Assembly (NCBI GenBank): GCA_023447635.1
Contig: JAEXNA010000178.1
Location: forward strand, 1 to 42,827
DNA from: Vulcanimicrobiota bacterium
GTDB lineage: Bacteria > Vulcanimicrobiota > Xenobia > Xenobiales > JADMJV01
Length of the DNA stretch: 42,827 nt
Direction of reading: 5' to 3'
The position numbers and the translations under genes are program-made. How positions within the stretch are numbered: position 1 is the stretch's first letter; every line of letters begins with the position of its first letter. This document shows, one piece after another, positions 13,410-21,927 of the stretch. The notes under the pieces were generated by a model, which was given only the letters and a program-made list of their open reading frames with translations, ran no database searches and was not told the origin of the DNA.

Positions 13410-14528
13410 ATGAGCCAGAGCGCTGTGAACTTGACCGAGTGGGGCTGGAACGAAGCCTTCGCTGCCGAGAGAGCCGAGTATCCCGAGGGGATTGTCGGTC
13501 GTATTTTGTCGCAGCGAGAAGACGTGTTCAGTCTGGTGATCCAGGACGGCATGACAACGGCGACGGCAGCCGGTGCGCTGTTCCACAAGCACGACAAAGA
13601 AGCGCTGCCTGCCGTGGGCGATTGGGTGCTCACGCAGCAGGCGGCCGACGACGGCAACGTCGTTACGGCGGTTCTCCCGCGTCGCACGCGCTTTCTGCGT
13701 GAGGCGCCAGGAGGGCGCGGTATCCCTCAGATCGTGGCCAGCAACGTCGATGTCGTTTTTCTGGTCACTCCGGTTCTCGATGTCAACCGCAACCGGCTGG
13801 AACGTTTTCTGGTCGGGGTATGCGGTTGCGGTGCCGAGCCGGTCGTCGTTTTGACCAAGAGCGACCTGGCCAGCGAAGAGCAGCGAGCCGAAGCGCTAGA
13901 GAAAATCGACGAGGTGATGGACGGACTCAAGGTCCTGTACACCACGACTCCCTGGAGCCACGGACGAGAGACGCGAGAGATCTTCTCGACCGTCTTGCGG
14001 CCGGCGGCGACGCACGCCCTGGTCGGCGCTTCGGGCGCTGGTAAGTCGACCCTGCTGAACTCGCTGGTGGGCGAGTCGGTACAGCAGACGGGAGAGGTCA
14101 GGGAGGGCGACGGGAAGGGGCGGCACGTGACCTCGTTCCGCCAACTGTTTGCCCTACCTGACGGGTCGCTGGTGATGGACACGCCCGGCATGCGGGAACT
14201 GGCGCCCTGGTCGGACGAGGGCGGGATCGCTATGGTCTTCAGCGATATCGTCGCCCTGGCCGAAGGCTGTCGTTTTCGCTCCTGCGAGCATCAGAACGAA
14301 CCCGACTGCGCCGTTCAACAGGCGGTCGAGCAAGGCCGACTTTCCGAGCGGCGTCTGGTGAATTGGCGAACCCTACGCTCGGAGATCAGCCAGAGCGAAG
14401 AGCGACGGGAAATCATGAAAGAGCGCCGAGAGCGCGAGTACTTCCAGCGGCAGAAAAAGCGCGATGGGCGTTTCTCCGGCGGCCGGTCCGGCGGCCGGAA
14501 GCCGGGTAAATTTCTTTTGCCGCCCTGA
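13410..14528 (+). CDS. rsgA: Ribosome small-subunit-dependent GTPase RsgA
   Basis: This 372-residue circularly permuted GTPase checks late maturation of the 30S subunit. An N-terminal OB-like domain (about residues 20-95) is followed by the G motifs in permuted order: TKSD (G4), then GASGAGKST (G1, near residue 206), then DTPG (G3). A zinc knuckle (CRFRSC-x-H-x5-C) and a basic C-terminal helix follow. I chose the ATG at 13410 because GAGAAGGAG precedes it by 7 nt; the frame runs upstream into the riboswitch. The only unusual point is its regulation: it is the first gene after a cobalamin riboswitch, and RsgA has no known B12 link. Confidence 0.92.
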   Translation: MSQSAVNLTEWGWNEAFAAERAEYPEGIVGRILSQREDVFSLVIQDGMTTATAAGALFHKHDKEALPAVGDWVLTQQAADDGNVVTAVLPRRTRFLREAPGGRGIPQIVASNVDVVFLVTPVLDVNRNRLERFLVGVCGCGAEPVVVLTKSDLASEEQRAEALEKIDEVMDGLKVLYTTTPWSHGRETREIFSTVLRPAATHALVGASGAGKSTLLNSLVGESVQQTGEVREGDGKGRHVTSFRQLFALPDGSLVMDTPGMRELAPWSDEGGIAMVFSDIVALAEGCRFRSCEHQNEPDCAVQQAVEQGRLSERRLVNWRTLRSEISQSEERREIMKERREREYFQRQKKRDGRFSGGRSGGRKPGKFLLPP

Positions 14529-14574
14529 GCCGTTCCGAGCCAGCAAGACTCGAAGCTGCATATTCCTGGTCGCG

Positions 14575-16353
14575 TCAAGGGCGGAACGGCCAGACCAGGG
14601 GAAGGACGATCACCGAGACTACCAGACAGAGCAGCACCAGCGGCCCGCCGAAACGAAGGAAGTCTTTGAAGGTGTAAGAGCCGGGGCCCATCACCAGCAG
14701 GTTGCACTGATGTCCGACAGGGCTTAGGAACACCATCTCGGCGCCTACGGCTACGCCCATGAGCAGAACATCGGGTCCCCACTTCAGCTCCTGCGCCAGT
14801 TGGATGGCGATCGGGCCCATCAGCGCGGTCGCGGCCTTGTTGTTCATAAGGTTGGCCAGCAGCGCGGTGAGGCCCACGAAGACGGCCAGGATGCCATGCT
14901 CGGGAAGCTGCCCGCTCAGGGCGACCAGCCAGTGGGCCAGGTCGGCGGCCGCGCCGGACGATTCCAGCGCTTTGCCCAGCGGCAGCATGCAGGCCAGCAG
15001 GATCAGCAGAGGCAGGTCGATGGCCGCGTAGGCCTGCTGGGCGGGGAGAACGTCGGTCGCGATCATCAGAAAGGCGCCCAGCACGAACGCCTGCTCGACC
15101 GGCAACAGGTTGGTGGCGGCCGCCAGGATCGTCAGGACGAAGATCCCCATGCCCAGGGCCATGGGGCGCCGCCGGGGCACGGCAAGAAACTCTCGAGGCG
15201 CTAGCGGCAAGGTCCCCAGTTCTTCCATGCAGCGTCGGAACGACGGCTCGGTGCCTTGAAGAAGCAGGATGTCGCCGGGCCGGAAGGTGGTGCGTGAGAG
15301 GCGGGTGCGGATACGAGCGCCTCGGCGGGCGACCCCCACCAGATTGAGCCCGAACTCGTAGCGAAGATCGACATCGCGAGCCGTTTTGCCGACAAGTTCC
15401 GAGCCCGGCGGCACCACGGCTTCCATAGCGCGGATACGGCGCGGATCGCTCTCGTCGAGCGGCTCTTCGGGACTGACCAGGCGGGTGCCCGTGGTCTCGA
15501 TCAGGCGGGCCAGAGCGGCGGGTTCGCACTCTACCAGCAGCCTGTCCGAGGCCAGCACCAGGGTTTCCCGGCCGGGATGGCGGTTGGCGACCCGGCCACG
15601 AACGACCGAGGTGACCACCGCGTTGTGCTCTCGGAACGCTTCGATCTGCGCCAGCGTCTGTCCGATGATAGGCGATTCGTCGACCACCACAAGTTCCGAG
15701 GTGTAGCTGCCGAAGTCCAGCACGCCGCCTTTCTCGATAGCGCTTTCGTGGGCCGGCAGCAGGCTCGAGCGGGTCATCAGCATGTAGAGCAGTCCGACCA
15801 CGATGATCGGGAGCCCCACCGGGGTGAAGTCGAAGAAGCCGTAGCCCTCACCTAAAGCGGTCGAGCGGATTCCGGAGATCAGCAGGTTCACGGGAGTGCT
15901 GATGAGGCAGAACATGCCGCCCAGGATCGAGCCGAAGGCCAGGCTCATCAGCACCCGAGAAGGGGCGATGTTGCCACGCTGGGTCAGGCGTAGGGCCACC
16001 GGCAGCAGGAGACTCAAGGCTCCGATATTGTTGATGAAGGCCGATAGGGCGGTGACCAGCACGACCAGCAGGGAGAGTTGGTGCGCCGGCTTCAGGCCCA
16101 AACGGCCCACCGCGTCGGCCACGGCATCGACCACACCGCAGTTGCGCAGGCCCTGGGATAGCAGCAGGACGGCCCCCACCGTCAGGATGACAGGATGAGC
16201 CAGTCCGCTGAACACGTCTTCGGGTTTCAGGACGCCGGTGATCGCCAGGACCAGCAGGCCGGCCAGCGCGATCAGGTCATAACGAAACCGCCCCTGGATA
16301 AAGAGAGCGGTCATGGCACAAAGGAGCAGCAGGACGATGATAGTGGGACTCAT
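14575..16353 (-). CDS. SLC13-type anion permease with two TrkA-C (RCK_C) domains
   Basis: This 592-residue inner-membrane transporter has two hydrophobic halves (about residues 1-205 and 395-592). Each half has an asparagine-rich re-entrant motif (AFINNIGA near 107 and NLMNNKAA in the second half), as in the divalent anion:Na+ symporter family. Between them lie two RCK_C regulatory domains (about 215-300 and 305-385). Substrate is likely sulfate, a dicarboxylate or another anion and cannot be fixed from sequence. A -10-like TATGAT (16367-16362) ends 8 nt before the ATG, so the mRNA may be leaderless. A 15-bp palindrome AGGGGAGGCTCCCCT (16407-16421) lies upstream. Confidence 0.88.
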   Translation of the reverse strand: MSPTIIVLLLLCAMTALFIQGRFRYDLIALAGLLVLAITGVLKPEDVFSGLAHPVILTVGAVLLLSQGLRNCGVVDAVADAVGRLGLKPAHQLSLLVVLVTALSAFINNIGALSLLLPVALRLTQRGNIAPSRVLMSLAFGSILGGMFCLISTPVNLLISGIRSTALGEGYGFFDFTPVGLPIIVVGLLYMLMTRSSLLPAHESAIEKGGVLDFGSYTSELVVVDESPIIGQTLAQIEAFREHNAVVTSVVRGRVANRHPGRETLVLASDRLLVECEPAALARLIETTGTRLVSPEEPLDESDPRRIRAMEAVVPPGSELVGKTARDVDLRYEFGLNLVGVARRGARIRTRLSRTTFRPGDILLLQGTEPSFRRCMEELGTLPLAPREFLAVPRRRPMALGMGIFVLTILAAATNLLPVEQAFVLGAFLMIATDVLPAQQAYAAIDLPLLILLACMLPLGKALESSGAAADLAHWLVALSGQLPEHGILAVFVGLTALLANLMNNKAATALMGPIAIQLAQELKWGPDVLLMGVAVGAEMVFLSPVGHQCNLLVMGPGSYTFKDFLRFGGPLVLLCLVVSVIVLPLVWPFRP

Positions 16354-16495
16354 TCCATCTTATCATAGCCCAGACGCGACAGCGGCGTCCGAGTCGATGA
16401 GCCCGGAGGGGAGGCTCCCCTGGGATGGGGTACGGATGTGGGGGTGGGAGGGCCAGGGGCCCCTCAGCCCAACCGACCCGCATCCTCGACCGCTC

Positions 16496-18439
16496 TCAGG
16501 AGGCCGGTTGGCCCTGACCTTCTAACTCATCGAGCGCCTGGGCAAAGGAAGCGGAAAGGTGAGCCCGGGCCGCAGCGAAGCGGTCGCCCGTCTTGCGTCG
16601 AAAGAAGGCGTCGCTGGAGTAGCGAACCACGGCCGAGAAGTACTTCTCCGTGTTGCGTTCGACCATATCGAAGTACGCCTTCTCGACCGGCGGCGCGATG
16701 TAGAAGTTCTCGTAGTTCACGATCACTCGAACGCGCTCGCTCATCGCCTCGAACGTCTCGGTGAGCCGACGATCGAGCGCTTCGAACGAAGCCATATCTT
16801 CCAGGCTCAGACCCTCGAAGTTGCAGAACATAGTGTTGCTTTCGGCGTCGTACTGCAGGCGGTCGGCCAGGGTCGAGGTCGCGGTGCGGGTCTTCTCCAA
16901 CCCCATAGCGCCTTCCAGGAACAGGCGGCGGTCCATCGTCTTCACCTCACCCTTCATGATCGGGGTGAACTCCATCATGTCCAGAACGTCCTTCTGCAGG
17001 TCGATGCCGGGGGCGATCTCCAGCAGTTCCAGCCCGTGTTTGGTCAGTTCGAAAACGGCGCGTTCGGTCACGTAGTACACCCTCTGGTGCTTCTCCTGAG
17101 AGTAGCGGCCCGAGAAGGTCACCTGCGAGACGTCGGCCAGGAACTTCTTGAATTTGCCTTCCTGATCGATGCGCAGTTCGCCGTCGGCCAGCGACATCTT
17201 CGCCCCCGTGGTGAAGGTGCCCATAAAGCAGACAAAGCCGGCGTTCTGACTGATGTTGATGAACCCACCGGCCCCGGCCAGGCGCCCCGCGAAGCGGCTG
17301 ACGTTGACGTTGCCGACCGCGTCGGCTTCGGCCATGCCCAGGAACGCCTGGTCCAGCCCTCCACCATCGTAGAAGTCGAACTGAGATGGCTGGGGGATGA
17401 TAGCGGCAGCGTTGGCGACGGCGCCAAAGGAGAGACCGCCGGCGGGGATCCCTCCAAAACCGCCCGGCTCGACGGTGAGCGTGATCAGGTCCAGGATCCC
17501 CTCTTCGTGGGCGACCGAGGCCACCCCCTCGGGCATGCCGATACCCAGGTTGACCACGGAACCGGGTCGCAAGAACATGGCGGCGCGGCGCGCGATCACC
17601 TTACGGGCGCTCAGTTCGATGGAGGGGACGGAGTTGGAGGGGATGCGGATCTCGCCGGTATAGGCCGGGTTGTACGGTTCGGCGAAGGTTTGCTGATGGT
17701 GGGCGGGTTCGGCCACCACCACGCAGTCGACCAGGGCGCCGGGGATGGCCACCATCTGAGGCGGCACGGAGTGCTGGGTGGTCACCCGTTCGACCTGCAC
17801 GATCACCACGCCGCCGGAGTTTTTCACGGCCTGGGCGGTGGAGAGCGCTTCCAGGGTCAGCGCCTCCTTCTCCATCGAGATGTTGCCGTCGGCGTCGGCG
17901 GTGGTGCCGCGCAAGAGCGCCACGGTTAAGGGGAAGGCCTTATAGAACAGGTACTCCTCGCCTCGGAACTGATGCACTTCGACGAGGTCCTCGGGGGTCA
18001 CGCTGTTGACCTTGCCGCCTTCCAGGCGAGGGTCGACGAAGGTATGCAGGCCGACTTTGGTGATCACGCCCGGCTTTCCGGCAGCCACGTCGCGGAACAT
18101 GTGCGAGATCACGCCCTGGGGCAGGTTGTAGCCCTCGATCTCATTGTTCACGGCCATTTTGCCAAGTTTGGGGACCAGGCCCCAGTGACCGCCGACCACC
18201 CGCTTGACCAGGCCAGAGTGGGCGAAGTGGTTCAGGCCGCGGGTGGCGCCGTCGCCCTGTCCAGCCGCGTACACCAGGGTCAGGTCGCGGGGAGAATTTT
18301 CGCGCAGAAACCGCTCTTCCAGGGCCACCGCCAGGCCTTCGGCGAAGCCGATGCCGACGAAGCCGCCGGTGACGACCGTGTCGCCGTCGAGGATGAGTTC
18401 TACCGCTTCGGCGGCGCTGACGAGTTTGGGTTTGCGCAT
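16496..18439 (-). CDS. Acyl-CoA:acetate/3-ketoacid CoA-transferase (YdiF/propionate CoA-transferase-like)
   Basis: This 647-residue enzyme carries both halves of a family I CoA-transferase in one chain (alpha part about residues 1-280, beta part 290-520) plus a C-terminal extension of about 120 residues. The catalytic glutamate, which forms a glutamyl-CoA intermediate, is Glu324 in LTVEPGGFGG; as I recall, Clostridium propionicum propionate CoA-transferase also uses Glu324. It swaps CoA between short-chain acyl groups; the exact substrates are not clear. I chose the ATG at 18439; the open frame continues far upstream but only as the reverse of other sequence. The large inverted repeat at 18485-18522 sits just upstream. 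Confidence 0.88.
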   Translation of the reverse strand: MRKPKLVSAAEAVELILDGDTVVTGGFVGIGFAEGLAVALEERFLRENSPRDLTLVYAAGQGDGATRGLNHFAHSGLVKRVVGGHWGLVPKLGKMAVNNEIEGYNLPQGVISHMFRDVAAGKPGVITKVGLHTFVDPRLEGGKVNSVTPEDLVEVHQFRGEEYLFYKAFPLTVALLRGTTADADGNISMEKEALTLEALSTAQAVKNSGGVVIVQVERVTTQHSVPPQMVAIPGALVDCVVVAEPAHHQQTFAEPYNPAYTGEIRIPSNSVPSIELSARKVIARRAAMFLRPGSVVNLGIGMPEGVASVAHEEGILDLITLTVEPGGFGGIPAGGLSFGAVANAAAIIPQPSQFDFYDGGGLDQAFLGMAEADAVGNVNVSRFAGRLAGAGGFINISQNAGFVCFMGTFTTGAKMSLADGELRIDQEGKFKKFLADVSQVTFSGRYSQEKHQRVYYVTERAVFELTKHGLELLEIAPGIDLQKDVLDMMEFTPIMKGEVKTMDRRLFLEGAMGLEKTRTATSTLADRLQYDAESNTMFCNFEGLSLEDMASFEALDRRLTETFEAMSERVRVIVNYENFYIAPPVEKAYFDMVERNTEKYFSAVVRYSSDAFFRRKTGDRFAAARAHLSASFAQALDELEGQGQPAS

Positions 18440-18484
18440 AGCGCCCGGACTTCTCAGTTCATCGGGCGGCTTCCTACGATTTTG

Positions 18485-18522
18485 GTGCTCAGTTGGGACA
18501 CCGTGGTGTCCAGAACAAGCAC
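18485..18522. promoter_or_regulatory. Inverted repeat upstream of the CoA-transferase gene
   Basis: GGACACC-GT-GGTGTCC (18496-18511) is a perfect 7-bp inverted repeat, enclosed by outer arms GTGCT (18485-18489) and AGCAC (18518-18522). It lies 57 bp upstream of the CoA-transferase ATG and 30 bp after the stop of the upstream membrane protein on the same strand. An operator for a TetR- or GntR-type regulator, or a terminator hairpin, would both fit. There is no U-run. Confidence 0.5.
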
Positions 18523-18552
18523 CGAAAGTTGGCTGAGGGTCGGTTGGCCGGA

Positions 18553-19329
18553 CTACTTCGCGTCGCTGTAGGCGCTTAGCGTCTGCTGAGCCCAGACGGC
18601 TGCCAGCACCACGATCAGCAGTTCGCGGATCTCGTACTGGTGGTTGGCGGCGCGCAGCACGGCACGCGAGTGATAGAGCGTGCCTGCGGTGACCCAGCCG
18701 GCGATACAGTCGGCCACGCGCGGCGCCGACTTTTCTCGCAGCGACGCCACCGTCTGCCAGAGCAGAAGCAACAAGAGCACCACGATCCCCACCTGCTCCG
18801 GGGCGCTGCGGAAGCGGTAGTGGTTGATCAAGATAGCGTCGAGCATCAGCACCGACACCACGGGCGTGGGCAGCCAGAGGGGCGGCCGCTGCGAGCGAGA
18901 GCGCCAGATCAGCGGCACCAGCACGAAGCCGATTCCCAGCGCGAACACGATCAGACCGTTGAAAAGCTCGCCCGGCATCAGATTGTGCAGGTTGGTCTCG
19001 TGCTGGTAGTTGATCGCCTGCATCGTCTCGCCGGTCTCGAAGCCGAAGATCCGCTGCCCCCAGCTGATCTCTTCGCCCGCCGCCAGGACCGCCAGCACGA
19101 CCAGCCCCCAGGCTACCACCCGATGAAAACGCGGCAGGGCCGTCGGGGGCGCCAGCATGCGACGGCCCACCAGAACAGCCAGCGCCAGCAGCGCGGCCAC
19201 CGTAGCCCACTCGACGGGGCCGTCCTCGCGGGTGATCCAGCGCAGTAAAAGGGGGTTGCTGCCGTGCACGGTGGCTAGAGCCAGAGCGCAGGTGAAAAGC
19301 AGAATGCTATAGACCGGAATTCGGAACAA
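18553..19329 (-). CDS. Multi-span membrane protein with GEEISWGQR motif
   Basis: This 258-residue protein has about seven hydrophobic segments. After the third is a polar motif, GEEISWGQRIFGFET, followed shortly by NYQHETNLHNL. I have seen this pairing in an uncharacterised family of bacterial membrane proteins; the charged, aromatic residues at a membrane boundary suggest an active or binding site. Its start overlaps the end of the upstream FemAB/GNAT-like gene by 23 bp, so the two are probably co-transcribed and may act in the same envelope process. Function is unknown. Confidence 0.7.
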   Translation of the reverse strand: MFRIPVYSILLFTCALALATVHGSNPLLLRWITREDGPVEWATVAALLALAVLVGRRMLAPPTALPRFHRVVAWGLVVLAVLAAGEEISWGQRIFGFETGETMQAINYQHETNLHNLMPGELFNGLIVFALGIGFVLVPLIWRSRSQRPPLWLPTPVVSVLMLDAILINHYRFRSAPEQVGIVVLLLLLLWQTVASLREKSAPRVADCIAGWVTAGTLYHSRAVLRAANHQYEIRELLIVVLAAVWAQQTLSAYSDAK

Positions 19330-20386
19330 GGTCAGGCCTTTCTGCCCGGCCCGAGCCGCTTCCTTGGGCCGTGCCCCCCGCGCCCCAGGTCAGCCGGGTG
19401 ACCGGGCGGTCGACCCCGCCCAGGTCGTACTTGTAGCGCTCGGTCCCGCGCAGGAAATCGTACTCGCGGAAGCCGTCTTCGATGGCTCGCTCGATGCAGC
19501 GCGCGATCAGAACCAGTCCCGGGCTTAGCGAGGAAGCCGCCGGATCGTAGCCAGAGTTATAGAGATGGGCCACACCCGCGTAGCGAATCTGCATCATGCC
19601 GGCCACCGGACGTCCCCCCTCGCGCAAAGTCGCAATCCACAGCATGTCCGCCGCTTCCAGCGAAGCGCACAGTTCACGGAAGAAGCGCTCCATCGGCCCC
19701 TGCATAAACGCCTCTTTGTCCGGATGGCTCAGCCGATGCAGGCGTAAAAACTCGTCGAGTTGGCCCGGTCCGTGTTCGACCGTCAGGCCTCCTTCGGCCA
19801 GACGCTCGGCCCGGTTCAGCTTACGCTTGAGTTCATGGCGGGCCTTTTTGGGCAGTCCGGCCAGATAGTCGTCGAAGGTTCCCGACAGGGTCAAAAACGG
19901 CGAGCGGTCGGTCTCGACCGGGACATCGCCCTCGATGCTAAACTTCAAAGCGTCGCTGTCCGGGCCCAGGTTGGGAAACTCCACCGGAAGCTCCCAGCGG
20001 GCCGTCTCTTCCCGTAGCGCGGACCACATCTCCCGGTCGTCTCCCACCACGTCCAGACGGTCAGCCACGTCTTGTCCGCCCAGCAGTTCCCAGGCCTGCT
20101 CGTCCTTGCGATGAAACAGCGCCAAACCGTCGGTCTTCCACAGACCGGCTCGGACCTCGCCCGCGAATACGGCGGCCCAGGGCAAGAGGAACGCCGGGGT
20201 CAAGAACGGGGAAGGTCGGCTTTGCCGGTTCACCCGGGCCAGCCAGTCGTCCGCGTCCAAATCTCCCAGATCGCTATACCAGGTCCACACGCCGCCGCGT
20301 TCGGCCGCTCCCCCTGGACTTCCCTTTCCACTCAAGAGCAAGGAACCGGCCTCCCGTGCGGGCAAGGAGGCGGTATGCCCGAGCAT
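19307..20386 (-). CDS. GNAT/FemAB-like (BioF2-type) acyltransferase
   Basis: The C-terminal half (about residues 150-330) has the GNAT-type features of BioF2/CelD-like proteins: a KKARHELKRKLNRAERL basic helix, LRLHRLSHPDKEAFM, and a fold ending in GYDPAASSLSPGLVLIARCI and a FLRGTERYKYDLG motif. Such proteins transfer acyl or aminoacyl groups to cell-surface or small-molecule acceptors. I chose the ATG at 20386 because GGAGGG precedes it by 5 nt; it overlaps the start of the divergent mshD-like gene by 12 bp. A GTG at 20290 also fits, since recognisable sequence begins near there (WTWYSDLGDLDADDW) and it leaves room for promoters. The substrate is unknown. Confidence 0.75.
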   Translation of the reverse strand: MLGHTASLPAREAGSLLLSGKGSPGGAAERGGVWTWYSDLGDLDADDWLARVNRQSRPSPFLTPAFLLPWAAVFAGEVRAGLWKTDGLALFHRKDEQAWELLGGQDVADRLDVVGDDREMWSALREETARWELPVEFPNLGPDSDALKFSIEGDVPVETDRSPFLTLSGTFDDYLAGLPKKARHELKRKLNRAERLAEGGLTVEHGPGQLDEFLRLHRLSHPDKEAFMQGPMERFFRELCASLEAADMLWIATLREGGRPVAGMMQIRYAGVAHLYNSGYDPAASSLSPGLVLIARCIERAIEDGFREYDFLRGTERYKYDLGGVDRPVTRLTWGAGGTAQGSGSGRAERPDLVPNSGL

Positions 20387-21187
20387 CAGGTTCCCTCCGA
20401 GGAACAGGTCCGCGAACTCTCCGCGGCTTGCCAGAGCGCCGACGGCTGTCGCAATCTTGACGATAGCCTGCTCTGGGCCTACCTCGATGGACGGGCCGAC
20501 GGGCTGTGGGACCCGGAGGGAGCGTTCCTCTCCCTGGACGGCTCCAACCCCGAGGGACGGCTGCAGATCCTGGTCCACCCGAGCCGGCGAGGCCGCGGCC
20601 TGGGCCAGAAGCTCCTCCACCTGGGGCTTCAAAAGCTGCGTGAAAAAGGCTGCCGGACCGCGACTCTCTGGGCCTACGGCGATCAACCGCGAACGGTGGC
20701 CTGGCTTCAACATCAAGGCTTCCAGCACCAGCGTCTGCTCCTCCAACTGCGCCGCCCTTCCACTCCAACCGACCTCCCCTCATGGCCGGAGGGTTTCCAC
20801 CTCCAACCGCTCCGGAAAGGCCAGGATGAAGGCGCCTGGCTGACCCTCCACCAGAGTCTTCAGGCCCACCCCAGCCGTGCCTGGAGCCTGCAGGCGCTGG
20901 AAAGACAGCTGCTCCAGCCGGACACTCCGCCGGAGGCGTTCCACTTGCTCTGGCAGGGCCACAGCCTGCGCGGCTACCTCTGGCTGAAGGGCGAGGAGAT
21001 CTTCATATTTGCCGTGGACCCGGCCGTGCGAGGTCAAGGGCTGGGGCGAAAGTTGTTGCAAATGGGACTCTCCCGTGGAGCGACCGAAGTCTACTGCGAC
21101 GACACCCGGCCGCAGGCGCTGGGGCTGTATCAGAGCTCGGGATTTTTGGAGGTAGCGCGCGACCGATGCTTGAGCAAGACGCTGTAG
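20375..21187 (+). CDS. mshD: Mycothiol synthase-like double GNAT acetyltransferase (MshD-like)
   Basis: This 270-residue protein has two GNAT domains, each with an acetyl-CoA loop: RRGRGLG (about residues 75-81) and VRGQGLG (about 217-223). Segments typical of MshD are visible: LWAYGDQP, the LLLQLRRP stretch, PEGFHLQPL and GQDEGAWL-x8-AHP. Actinobacterial MshD is about 310 residues and acetylates the cysteine of Cys-GlcN-Ins, the last step of mycothiol synthesis. The start at 20375 has AAGGAGG 4 nt upstream. It overlaps the next gene by 22 bp and leads the operon mshD-phosphatase-mshA. The assignment is by motif memory; other double-GNAT proteins exist. Confidence 0.75.
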   Translation: MPEHQVPSEEQVRELSAACQSADGCRNLDDSLLWAYLDGRADGLWDPEGAFLSLDGSNPEGRLQILVHPSRRGRGLGQKLLHLGLQKLREKGCRTATLWAYGDQPRTVAWLQHQGFQHQRLLLQLRRPSTPTDLPSWPEGFHLQPLRKGQDEGAWLTLHQSLQAHPSRAWSLQALERQLLQPDTPPEAFHLLWQGHSLRGYLWLKGEEIFIFAVDPAVRGQGLGRKLLQMGLSRGATEVYCDDTRPQALGLYQSSGFLEVARDRCLSKTL

Positions 21188-21927
21188 CGGGGCTAAGGAA
21201 ACTGCTGGAAGAGGCCGGGACGGAGCTTCGTCAGCGGCGGCTGGGAGCGGTGGGGGAGAAGCCTCAGGCCGGGCTGGCCAGCGACCTCGATCGCCGGTTA
21301 GAGGCCCGACTGCGACAGGCGCTGCCCCCCCTCTGGCCGGATTCCGTGGTGGTGGGAGAGGAAGACGGCGGAGAGCCCGGCGAGTTCACCTGGTGGGTCG
21401 ATCCGCTCGACGGCACCACCAACTGCGTGCATGGCTGGCCGCGTTCGGCCATCTCCGTGGCGCTCTATCATCGGGGTGAGGCTCGGATCGGGGCGGTTCA
21501 CGACCCTTACCTGGGCGAGACGTTCTGGGCCGTAAAGGGTCGAGGCGCCTGGCTGGGAGAGCAGCGGCTGTCGCTGGAGCCGGGCGCCGAGCTAGGCAAA
21601 GCTCTGCTCTGCACCGGGTTTGCGCCGGAACCGCTGGTCCAGTGGGAGGTGTGTCGCCGCCTGCACGGGCTAAGTCGAGGGGTGCGCGTCAGCGGTTGCG
21701 CCTCTTTGGACCTGGCTTACCTGGCGGCCGGGCGGGTTCAGGCGTTCTGGGAGATCGACTTGAAGCCGTGGGATGTGGCGGCCGGGCTGCTTTTGGTAGG
21801 AGAGGCCGGAGGTTGGGTGGGAGATCCGCGAGGCGGCAAGGCGACGATCCACTCGGGCGATTTTCTTCTGTGCGCCCCCGGGTTGGAGAGACCGCTGCTC
21901 GACGAGCTGAAGGCGCTGTTCCCGTGA
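21166..21927 (+). CDS. Inositol monophosphatase-family protein, candidate MshA2-type phosphatase
   Basis: This 253-residue Mg-dependent phosphatase has the full IMPase metal set: Glu65-Glu66 (GEEDG), Asp79 and Asp82 (WVDPLDGTTN) and Asp203 (WDVAAG). It starts inside the mshD-like gene behind a GGAGG SD, and its stop overlaps the next start (GTGA). Lying between MshD-like and MshA-like genes, it could remove phosphate from GlcNAc-inositol-phosphate, the step called MshA2, for which I know of no assigned gene. Alternatively it hydrolyses inositol phosphate made by Ino1. Both are inferences from context; the family also includes sugar and nucleotide phosphatases. Confidence 0.85.
   Translation: MLEQDAVAGLRKLLEEAGTELRQRRLGAVGEKPQAGLASDLDRRLEARLRQALPPLWPDSVVVGEEDGGEPGEFTWWVDPLDGTTNCVHGWPRSAISVALYHRGEARIGAVHDPYLGETFWAVKGRGAWLGEQRLSLEPGAELGKALLCTGFAPEPLVQWEVCRRLHGLSRGVRVSGCASLDLAYLAAGRVQAFWEIDLKPWDVAAGLLLVGEAGGWVGDPRGGKATIHSGDFLLCAPGLERPLLDELKALFP

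Noticed and set aside
16496..19210. Upstream extension of the CoA-transferase frame to 19210
   Set aside because: The extension is the out-of-frame reading of the membrane protein gene at 18553. Family homology begins at the ATG at 18439.
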